NCBI RefSeq assembly: GCF_042242105.1
Contig: NC_092032.1
Coordinates: 14,495,915 to 14,559,914 of the forward strand
Direction: 5' to 3'
Source of the DNA: Pempheris klunzingeri
Taxonomy: Eukaryota > Chordata > Actinopteri > Acropomatiformes > Pempheridae
DNA length: 64,000 bases
The position numbers and the translations under genes were made by a program. The notes beneath the pieces were generated by a model, which was not told the origin of the DNA, did no database searches, and saw only the letters and a list, made by a program, of their open reading frames with translations. Below, one piece after another: positions 54,901 to 64,000 of this stretch (positions within the stretch are counted from its first letter, which is position 1; each line of letters opens with the position of its first letter).

Positions 54901-54970
54901 TACAGACATGAGTGGTATCAATCTTCTCTCAGCAAAAAATTCCCCAAAATGTTGGACTAGTCCTTTAAAG
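54901..54970 (-). repeat. Dispersed teleost repeat, family A fragment
   Basis: On the minus strand it reads tttaaaggactagtccaaca then ttttggggaa and gaagattgataccactcatg, the start of the family A repeat. Confidence 0.6.
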
Positions 54971-55592
54971 AACAATGTATTTGAGAAGTTTGTTTTATTT
55001 TGTTACACAGAGAAACATGTTTTTCTGTAACATGTAATATAAAGCTTGAATTTAAAGCAGGACTGCACTGATCCTGATGCGTTAGATATCCAGATCAGAC
55101 TGCAGAATCCACGCTGGGCCCGATGTGACTGTGATTCACGTCTAATGAAACCCGCGGGGCCGGCAGCCAGCATCTGACTGAGGTTACCTAGCTACAACAC
55201 ATGCCAGGCCACTTGAGCCCGGGGACCATCTCTAATTACAAGCAATGAGAGAAAGGAAAGCAGGGGAAATGAGGGAGACAGACTGAGAGACAGAGGGAGT
55301 AAGACAAAAAGGGATGGAGATGGAGGATGTGAAAGAGAGAGAGAAGCCCCAGCTGTTGTGTTTCCTGCTGCCTCTGTGAGCGACTCCAGAGTTCCACTGC
55401 TGTTTCCTCCTCTCCACCAAAGGGCATCCCACTAGCATGTGTACTAAACCTGAGAATAGCACTGAACCTGCGCACACATCACACAAATGAGGCTAAATCC
55501 ATCGTACTCTTCTGTAGAACTGATGGCAGAGCAGTGAAGTCTACAGCCTCCACCTATTAATGTGGCATTAGAGTAAATGCAGTAAAGCTTAC

Positions 55593-55643
55593 CCTTCCTA
55601 AGATGCGTTTAGTCAGTGGAGACAAAGGAAACTTTTCAAGCAT
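55593..55643 (-). CDS. cacnb2: Candidate cacnb2 first exon, beta-2b-like
   Basis: MLEKFPLSPLTKRILGR, 17 codons, phase 0 at donor AGG|GTAAGC. Mammalian beta-2b begins MLDRRLIAPQTKYIIPG, also 17 residues before GSADSY. Six positions are identical and five more conservative (D/E, R/K, I/L, A/S, I/L). An in-frame ATG seven codons upstream (55664) would add MIFIPLG. I rate homology likely but not certain. Confidence 0.6.
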
Positions 55644-56211
55644 GCCCAAGGGAATGAAGATCATGAGCTCGGAGTTGCTGGCCAGCGAGTGGAAGCAGAG
55701 ACTTGATGACTTCTGAAGAGCCGACATGTAAAATAGCTTACAACGTTTGGCGGCTGCAGTGCAGTGTGTGCTGCTGAGTCACTTCACGCTCACTGAGCAC
55801 ATCAACACATCGGCTGTCCCACATGGAGTCACAGGAAAAACTCTTCAGCCGGCAAATTGGGACCGCTGCGACTGATACAGTCACGCACAGGTCAGGAAAA
55901 CACAGGCAGAGGGCAGTGTGCTCGCACACTGTATGCAAACACACTTTCACACCCACAGAATACAGCGAGTGCCCCTGCCCTCTGGTGACACCGATATGAT
56001 GGACACAGGAGCAGATGAAGAGACTCACACATCATCATGCACACAAGTGGTTTTGGCAGAGAGCTAGGGCCCGCTCATTTTTAATTAATTCCATGGATGG
56101 CCTGATCTGTGGTAATTTACTGATTAGGGTTTGGGTTACACGTGCACACACATGCACATTTGTTCACAAACACTCTCACAAATACACAAAAAAACTTGCT
56201 TACAGTTACAT

Positions 56212-56290
56212 GAGATGGTCGATACCGCTCTGTAGTCGGTTAGCTTAGCTTAGCATAAAGACTGGAAACAGGGGGAAAAGCTACCCTGCT
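56212..56290 (+). repeat. Dispersed teleost repeat, family A, internal fragment
   Basis: gttagcttagcttagcataa followed by agactggaaacagggggaaa is the well-known middle of the family A repeat, joined to a degraded gataccgctct start. Confidence 0.65.
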
Positions 56291-58170
56291 AGACAATACT
56301 TGTTAGTAAGATTTTATTGTATACTGTTGTTTATCAAATATATAGTACATCATCAGACCACTCCTTCAAGGATTTTTATATAATTTAAAAAAAAAAACTG
56401 ATTTTTACATGGGAATCAGTCAAAGTTAATTTCCACCCAGATTTTATGTTTCTTTCTTTGGAACTGATCGCTGCAGTTTACAGTAAAGGAGGTTGTCTTA
56501 CACTGGCAGCTCAGAAAGCTCTTCCAGTAATGGAAAATTAAGATAAAAATAGGAGGGAGTTCAAATGAGCTGCTGATTATTTCCTACTAAATAAGTAAAA
56601 AAACAACAACTTGATGGTTTTAGCCTGAATTTCCTTAAATAAATGTCTGTTTATCAAATTATCAGACTTTATAAACTGAAGACAAACTATTTTTAATTTG
56701 CAGCCATCATTCACTGTCTGCTTGAAGTCCCTTTTTAGACACATGCTTCTGAACACATCATCCATTACATGTACATAAAAAGTGTACATGAGAAGGATCT
56801 CAGTACACTTTCTATTACACATGCTCCTCTGTGTACTGTACATCTGTACAGGAGGGAGGGAACGGTCCACGCTGCACACAATAACACCCACAGGGGTGAT
56901 TGCTTGTGTCCACTTGATCCCCTGACTCACTTTGTAATGATTGCTTCTCTCAGTAAGGAGATTTAAATCTGCTTCAACCAATCCAGGATTTAGAAAAGAA
57001 GAATGACATGAAACATGGCCAGAAACGGTTAAAATCTCTTCTTTTCACCTTGGAGCATAACGTTGTACAAAAGGTAATATGAAAAAGAGACCGCACACAA
57101 CAGCAGTGGTGGCAAACCTGGGGGTTTATTTTTGCACTTTCCTCTAATCTCTGCTTTTTCTCTTGTGAATTACTGGATTATCTGACCTCTTAAAAAGGTC
57201 CCCTGTGGAGTTTTTGACCACTAAAAGCGCTATGGAGTAATGTTTTTACCACTGGGCTCCCATTTGGTTTATATCATTTATCCAGGACGCACATGCACGC
57301 GATGCATGTTCCTGCTTCACAGTTCCAAATACTTCTCGATTGACAGATGCACAAATGAATGCACCAACAAAGACCGTCAGCCAGCAGCCAGACATAGACG
57401 GAAACTATGCCTGCTTTAAAATATTTCTTTAAAAACTGTATTTTTTGATAAAGCAAATGCATTTGTCATAAATGCACAATGCATGTTGGTGAGTGACCCT
57501 GAACATAAACATGACTTTGTTTGAAATGAAACTTTTAGAAATATCTTGGAATATAACAAGAAAAAACAAAAAGAGTCAACTTTGTTGAATTAGTTACAAA
57601 CAAACGGTTTCATTTCAATGGATCCCAAGTGGAAAAGCACAGAAACACTGCCCTGCATTGTTAAAAATGACAAAGATTAAATCAGTCTCCTCCAAATGAT
57701 CTAAATCAGTTTTCAATGAATGCATTTAGCTGCATGAACAGAGTCTTTCACCTGCTGGAGGCACCTACACACAGAAAGAGAAAGGTGAGCTAGCAGATTG
57801 TCTTTCACCTACAGAAAAGCCTCGTGAGCCTCGCCTCTCCATAGGACTAAAAGGCAGACAGTCCCGGATGATTAAAAACTAAGCTCTGCTCGTGTCCGAC
57901 GGTATAGGCCTATGTAAACACAGCCCACAGACAGGTTATCGACGGTGACACACATAATGTCGTCACAAGCAAAACTGCGCACAGCAAAGAATCCACAAAG
58001 CAAGAAAAAAAAGCACTCAGAGCTTTAAGAGTGAGGCAAAAGCTTTCAGAAAACAAGCCAGCGCTACAACTAATACAACAAGCTCTGGATAGAGAAGTAA
58101 GCTGCTGATTGACACAAAAACAAGAACAGGTTGTGTGTTGTTTTTGTGTGTTTTTTGGTTTTTTTTTTAC
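56291..58170 (-). other. cacnb2: cacnb2 intronic region
   Basis: About 1.9 kb between candidate first exons. No recognisable gene; the open frames here (for example 56577-56981, minus) match nothing I know. Confidence 0.5.
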
Positions 58171-58188
58171 CTTTGGCTTCTTAGACAT
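58171..58188 (-). CDS. cacnb2: Weak candidate cacnb2 first exon (MSKKPK)
   Basis: ATG followed by five codons, phase 0 at a poor donor (AAG|GTAAAA). About 60-75 bp upstream on the minus strand is ATTTGCAT, a perfect POU octamer. It matches no beta-2 N-terminus I recall; reported because phase and position fit. Confidence 0.2.
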
Positions 58189-60971
58189 TCTCGTTCTCCC
58201 ACAATGCCCGGGACACCTGTGTCGCCTCTCTGTTCCACAGCGACTGTAATGAATTATGCAAATCCCCTGGTTTTTGTTCAGAGTACCATGACCCAGGAGA
58301 GCAAGCAGCTGACGCCGGGCATAAAAAAAAAAGCCAACCTCTCCGCCTCAGTCAGCGAGGGATAACACCGATGGCTGCGCTACCTGGCAAGCTGCTCTTA
58401 AAAACAACCGGTGTCACGGCTGAGGTGATATCTCGAGGAGAGGAAATGAGATGTGGTCATCCTCAAGAGCTCTTCCAACAGCAACTGTCATGCCTCATGT
58501 GGAGTGAAGAGGAGATCACACACACACAGACACACTGACACAAGCGGAGACACTCGGATGTGTACGAGCGGACACACACACAGTAGAGTGTTTAAGCTCT
58601 GCGGTGTCATGGTTAGCTCTGAAGTGTTTTTCTTCAGCAGGCCGGGCATTAAGCTTTAATTTGATAGTGTGGCATCTGTTGCATGGTCAACTCAACTAGA
58701 TGACGCTATATGAAGCGGATGGAAACATGCACCACAAGCACAAACATACCATGAAGCTCCAGAAACAGATATCAGAGTCAACAGATACTTGTTGTGGTAG
58801 TGACGGTCAGCTTTAGTGCTACTGAGTCTAAGTGATGCTGCTGGGCTGCAGCGGCAGGGCTGACCGCTGTAGTAAAACATGTGACCTCTTGCAGCTGTAC
58901 ACCCGTGGCCAGACAGACAGTCAGGCAGTAACAGCACCATCTGGAGTCCTAATCCGCCTGGCACTGCCCACCCCTGTGATTATGAATGTGGCCCTCAGAG
59001 TCATTAAGCTTATTGGATAGACAAGTAGATACCTGGGATCAGTGCGCTGCAGGGCCGCTGCAACTGCACCGCACAAATCAGTGTGTTCTGCAGACTCATT
59101 TCCGCAGAGATATCAGTAGCAGAATTAACTAATGGAAACACAGGTTTGGTTAGCGTGCTGACACTAAGAGGGGAGGTCTGGATGGATGACAAGAAAAAAA
59201 AAAATTGTACAAATGGGCATATTTTTGCTCTACTGCCAGCAGATCTGGGGACAGAGATTGATTGGATATTCATCATCGAAGTAGGATGATACCTGGTGAT
59301 TTTGTTTCCCCTCTCACATGTTGTCTAAATGGTCTCGATATCGACCCAACGCCAATCTGTCCTCAATAATCAATGTGTATGTACTGTCACAGCACTGCAG
59401 TGCGAGATCTGGACTAATGCACTCGGGCACATGGAAAAGCCACTGTTGAAGTCCTTTGTTAAAACTTTTACGGATGCATCTCCATTGTATTGTTGTTTTT
59501 TTCACTACTTCTGTGTTGCAGTGGTTCGTTGGATTGAGTCATGGATGTCATGTTATTATAAGACCTCTTACAATACATCCGTGTTGTGTGTATAGATTTT
59601 GCCATAAGAGCAGGAGATGAGAGGCTATGTTGTGCATGTTGCACAGACTAATGCTAGCTAACATTAGAGCCTCAAATCACAGTATACCATCTCAAAGAGC
59701 AGTGCGGTAATTCTTATAGAATTACTGCTACAGTGTAACAGCATGGATCACAAACACGATCGTTTAAATCGATTGCAAGAAGCACGAGCGAATGCCCCTG
59801 CCAGCCCAGGCTCGTCTGGTGGGAGGGTTTAGGAAAGAGATGGGAGAGCTGCAGGGGGAAGAGCTCTCTACTTCAAAATTCTGTTGGGTTTTTTTTTTTT
59901 TTGCCTTTTCCAGAGAAGTGCCTCTCCCTGACTACATTAATAAAGACTGAGAGGCAGCGCTGTGACATTATTTTAATCGGGCACTAAAGGTGCTTTAAGG
60001 TACTATACAGCTCTGTGTGCAGGAATGATCAGGTTCATTGTGAGGACAGAGAGCTGGGCTGCAGAGAGCAGCAGTGACATATGTGCCATATGGGTGGGCA
60101 GTGAGCAAAAGTGGAGCAGTGTTTCCCTCCGGAGGAAAACACATAAGTACATCGCTATTTATGCACACGTGCACATGTACAATATACTGGACAAAACACA
60201 AAGTTATTGCAGTATCAAACATGACTGCCTGTTTAGGACAGTACAGCATATGGTGTTTATGGATGATAACTGAGCCTCAGGTTCATCACACCATGACTGT
60301 GTCGCTTGCACCTGACATACTGGAGTCAACAGATCAGATGAGAAAGAGGCTGAGCTGAGTGGCTGCAGGCCGTGCGGCGGCAGAGTCAGAAAGAGAAGAA
60401 AGTAGATTCTGTAGTAAACCATAACTCCATCACATCCTCTCCTCCCTGCCCCACCCCCCCTCTTTTCCCAAGTAGCTGATTTCATCCTCGCAAAGCCACT
60501 CTCACTCTAATCTCCCCTGATCCGTCTGCACTGGCAAAGAATCAGATATCAAACTCACACATGCTGAAAAACCTGACAACATGATAGAAAGTACTAGTCC
60601 ACCAACTGTTATTATCATGTTTAAAATCAAACAGCTATGCATTTTATTAGAGATGCAGCCATGATTCTTCATCTATCCTTTCAATTCATCAGCATTAATC
60701 AAATTCCTTGTAACACAGGCAGAGTTGGCAGACTGATAACCAGATTTCATAAAGTGGGCATGTAGTAGCTTGTAGTTATATAATATCTAAATCTCTAAGC
60801 CTCTCTTTGGAATAGCCAGTGGGCACAGGAGCATCAAAAACCAAAAGGGATATACTGTAATAGTCTCTCCATAATCTGCTAAACCAGAACATCTTATCAA
60901 TAGTGATGCAAAAATGTTTGCATCGCTGGTTTTCACTTGTTTTGAAAAGACAACAGCAGGGATAGTGAAAG

Positions 60972-60972
<1 letters not shown>

Positions 60973-61008
<36 letters not shown>
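60973..61008 (+). repeat. (CA)18 microsatellite
   Basis: Perfect run just downstream (minus direction) of the MIKQT candidate exon. Confidence 0.95.
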
Positions 61009-61011
<3 letters not shown>

Positions 61012-61065
61012 GGAAGTGGTTCAAGAGTACAGGAGAAAACTCCTCCACCAACACGCCTCACTTAC

Positions 61066-61101
61066 CCATGAGACATTCTTATTCTTGGTTTGTTTGATCA
61101 T
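61066..61101 (-). CDS. cacnb2: Candidate cacnb2 first exon (MIKQTKNKNVSW)
   Basis: Twelve codons from an ATG in good context (GCC ATG A) to a near-perfect donor (TGG|GTAAGT), phase 0, so it could join GSADSY. The 500 bp upstream on the minus strand (61100-61600) is CpG- and GC-rich compared with surroundings, as a promoter would be. No mammalian N-terminus matches that I recall. Confidence 0.35.
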
Positions 61102-61600
61102 GGCAACGGCAGCGGGCCGGCAACGTGGAGAGAGGAGCCCCCTCCTCAGCAGATTTCAGCCACGCAGCCTGTTGTGTGGGCAGGTGTGAGCGGGATCAGG
61201 GGTGATGGCCGGCGGCACGTCGCACTCAGCCATAGGTCATCATCTGCCCTGCAAACCTGCAAGCCCAAATCACCGGCTCTGACTGACTCCAGCATCTGTC
61301 AGCGGGATCAGTCCACGCTTCACGTGGGAGAGGAACGATGACAAAACTTTTCACTTTGTTGTTGTTTTTCAGGCTCCCTTTAGTGAGGCAAAAAAAGTCA
61401 ACATCGCATAAGAATTATCCGGCAAAGTCAGAGGCTCTTCCTCCTGACAGCACACAGTGACCTGATGGACTGATTATGTATTCACGCTGAGTATGAATAT
61501 GAAACATCCCAGCAGGTTTAACCCCGCCCTGCTGAGCCTCAGCGTGCGCCCAATCGCGGAGCAGATCTTTGTGGCCGGCTCCCGAGGGTGAGCTTATAGA
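61102..61600 (-). promoter_or_regulatory. cacnb2: GC-rich region upstream of the 61066-61101 exon
   Basis: Local enrichment in CpG and GC (gccggcggcacgtcgc, tggccggctcccgaggg) within AT-rich flanks suggests a small CpG-type promoter. Inferred from composition only. Confidence 0.3.
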
Positions 61601-61765
61601 AGCATTAGGATGAACATACTGATTCTCTGGAGGAGAGGACTCTCTCCACTGACAGGGAGGTCACGGACACCTCCAGAAAGAAAAACAGAAAAAAAAGTCA
61701 AAACAATTGACCTCCTCTTTTTCTTCCACTGTAGGTGTATCCTCCTTTCTTTTCCATCCCCTCTT

Positions 61766-61800
61766 CCCTCCCTCCCTCCCTTCCTCCCTCCCTCCCTCCC
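61766..61800 (-). repeat. (GGGA)n tract with two tandem quadruplex motifs
   Basis: On the minus strand, GGGAGGGAGGGAGGG occurs at 61766-61780 and again at 61786-61800, each with four G-triplets and single-base loops. Confidence 0.85.
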
Positions 61801-61855
61801 AGGGGCACGTCTCCTCGCCCAGCTGGTACCTGTTGTCATGGCACCTTTTTGCTAA

Positions 61856-64000
61856 GAGACGAGTACCGTGACAGTGAAAGATGCTCCCAGGAAATGGGAT
61901 TCTCTTTCTTTCATCCCTTTTCTTTCAATGGTGGCATTGCTCTCTGATCCAGAATTAAATCCACTCATACTTCTACAGCCTGACTCACTTTTTTCCTTAT
62001 CTTCCTTCCTCTGACACCGACAACTCCTCACTTGTTGCCGTCTGTTTGCACAAGTCGATCCGGATTACTTGTCGAAGATCAGTGAGGAGTTTTGAGGCTA
62101 TCCTTGCTCATTTGAGAGGCTGCACTTAAGTGGAATTGAACAGATCTCCAGATCAGCAGTGGCAGAAAAGATCAACGGCCACGACAACCAGTTTTAACTG
62201 GACTAAAAAGTAAAATCATGTGAGTAGATTGGATCGAGATTTATCTCTATTCAGAAACTCTTAAAAAGCATACTTTAGTCATTCCACACTCCGTTATCTT
62301 TGTTTATTCATGTCTTTTAAAGCATTTAACTTGTAAAACTGACACATGAAGTTTTTATTACTACAAACAACCAACAATTGGGCTAAAATTTATAGCAGCT
62401 CATAATTCGTCATGTCATTTTGATCATTCCTTGAAAGCAGAAACTTTCATGTGTTGTTATGTGAAGTTTTTCCCCATCAAAAGTGGTCGTAGCCACGATG
62501 ACATCAACCAACGTGAGCATATTTAATGACTTTGTTTGAGCTGAAACCAGCGATTATTTAAATGATCAATTAATTTGTAGATTAGTCTATGGAAATAAAT
62601 AAAACACGTTTATAATCTCTCAGAGACCACAGTTATGTCTTCAGTTTCCTTTATTTTGACAAGCAAATCAGCATATTACTAAAATAGTTGCAGAACATTA
62701 TCTGTTGATCTGGTTTCAGCTCTAAATTTCAAACCCCTCACATAAAGTTATGACCTGTAAGTAGAGCTGCAGCTAACGATTCTTTTCATTGTCCATTAAA
62801 AAAATTCTAAGATGACGTCTTCAAATCTGCTGTGTTGTCCACAACCCAAAGATATTCAGTTTACAGTGACAGAGGAGTTAAGGATAGTATATAGGATAAT
62901 TAAATGACTGACAAAAACTATTAAGTAACAAAAAACAAACATAATTAAAACCCAGTTGGGGGGTTCAGGATTTTAAAACAAGACTTCATACAGTTCCTGA
63001 TCCATTTTTAACGTCTGACGCTCTAATTAATTGTCTCTAGTATCCATCTGGGCCAGCAGCCCTCCTCCGGTGCACAAGGTTGTCTGCATCTCTCCGCTGT
63101 TAATTGGCCTCAAAGAACATCTGCTCCTGTTTTAAGTGATGCTCGGTTTGGCCTGGCTGCCCTCGCTGTCTGAGGTGCCAGTTTAATGGGCATGAGCTAA
63201 AACCCACAGCTCCCTCATCTCTCCACTGATAGCAGGATTGATTATTTTCTACAGTCTATATCCTCTGTAGGTTGTTACTGGAGGGAGGTGACACAAAGCG
63301 CAGTCGGTGTATAAGAGACGCAGTGGAAAATAAATCTGAGTGAAAGTATAATTTGGAGAGATATATGAGAAGTGATGGTGTCAAACTGAACTAAAGTGAT
63401 GCTTAAATGAACCATCTGTCTCATATACAGCAAATAAATACAACAGCTCCACCAACAGCAGAGGATCTATTACAGACATTTGGTCCAGAAATCATGTGTT
63501 GTAGTCCAACGTAACAATAACAAACAGAATTACTGAGTAGATCGTGCCAGAAACTGCAAGCCTCACAAAAATGGATGACGGCACTCCGGCCCTCAAAGCA
63601 GCTGCTGTTCACTGATAGCAGAGATGCAGCCAACATGACATGTTGGAGGAGAGAAACACGGCTAAAATTAACATTCACCAGAGGGAGCAAATTACTTCAC
63701 ATGTACTGTATGGACCTCATGCAGCGGGATATCAAACCGCAGGCTTGTATACATTCTTCACAATGTATATTTGCTGACATTGGCCGTACAGTAGCTGCAC
63801 GTTTTGTACACAACATGAAGAGTCATTAATATATTTATATTATAATTTATGGTTTTAATTCTGGAAAGAACGAGAGGAATATTCAGGTGATCCTGGACAC
63901 CTCTGGAGATTTTTGCTTACTTTGATTGGGTCTCTCCTAAATACATTCTTTCATTCTATTGCTGTGCAAAGTTTACCTTTTTTTTTGTTTTGTTTTTGCA
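61856..64000. other. Right-hand region, no gene recognised
   Basis: Two family B repeat copies (about 62527-62700 and 62765-62890) and unremarkable AT-rich sequence. It probably lies in the 5' part or upstream of cacnb2, since the beta-2c/d type N-terminal exons were not found in the window. Confidence 0.5.
62527..62890 (+). repeat. Dispersed teleost repeat, family B copies 4 and 5
   Basis: First copy: gctgaaaccagcgattattt and gattagtctatgg. Second: agctgcagctaacgattctt and cccaaagatattcagtttac. The two are adjacent and same-oriented. Confidence 0.55.

Larger units (their letters stand above)
50373..55592 (-). other. cacnb2: cacnb2 intronic region
   Basis: Contains the leader and probable promoter of the MYHSG exon (50373 to about 50700), repeat family B copy 3 (53471-53795) and a minus-strand family A repeat (54901-54970). 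I see nothing else coding. Confidence 0.55.

Overview
The window is vertebrate, almost certainly from a spiny-rayed teleost fish. It carries intron-containing genes with GT-AG splicing, several introns of only about 100-130 bp, long CA/GT microsatellites, and degraded copies of short repeats that I associate with teleost genomes. No prokaryotic features, CRISPR array, rRNA or tRNA gene was recognised. All gene calls come from splicing the sequence by hand and comparing with remembered vertebrate orthologues. No search was run.

Layout, left to right. (1) 1-5.9 kb, plus strand: maf1, the RNA polymerase III repressor, with eight exons (seven coding), 245 aa and a complete reading frame. (2) 6.0-13.6 kb, minus strand: arl5b, an Arf-like GTPase, six coding exons, 179 aa, tail-to-tail with maf1. 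Their poly(A) signals lie only about 120 bp apart. (3) 14.1-20.1 kb, plus strand: nsun6, an RNA m5C methyltransferase, twelve coding exons, 462 aa. It is divergent from arl5b, and the two promoters share a near-identical CRE-ETS composite element. (4) 20.6 kb to the right edge, minus strand: cacnb2, the voltage-gated calcium channel beta-2 subunit. All common coding exons are present (22.4-39.3 kb), including the mutually exclusive central exons 7A (134 nt) and 7B (20 nt). Several alternative first exons are spread over 41-61 kb. The one at 41358-41426 is an unmistakable beta-2e N-terminus. One at 55593-55643 resembles beta-2b, and three others are candidates. The last coding exon encodes an unusual tail with histidine runs of 10, 7 and 8.

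The order and orientation arl5b(-) nsun6(+) cacnb2(-) match the human 10p12 block ARL5B-NSUN6-CACNB2, so three quarters of the window is an ancient conserved linkage. maf1 next to it differs from human, where MAF1 is on chromosome 8. The four genes do not form a pathway: one controls Pol III transcription, one trans-Golgi trafficking, one RNA methylation, and one calcium-channel gating and surface expression.

The rest is introns and repeats. I saw no new gene system. The most interesting signals are the paired CRE-ETS promoter elements, the array of alternative cacnb2 first exons with upstream ORFs, the histidine-rich tail, and structured elements in 3' UTRs (a G-quadruplex motif and two inverted repeats).
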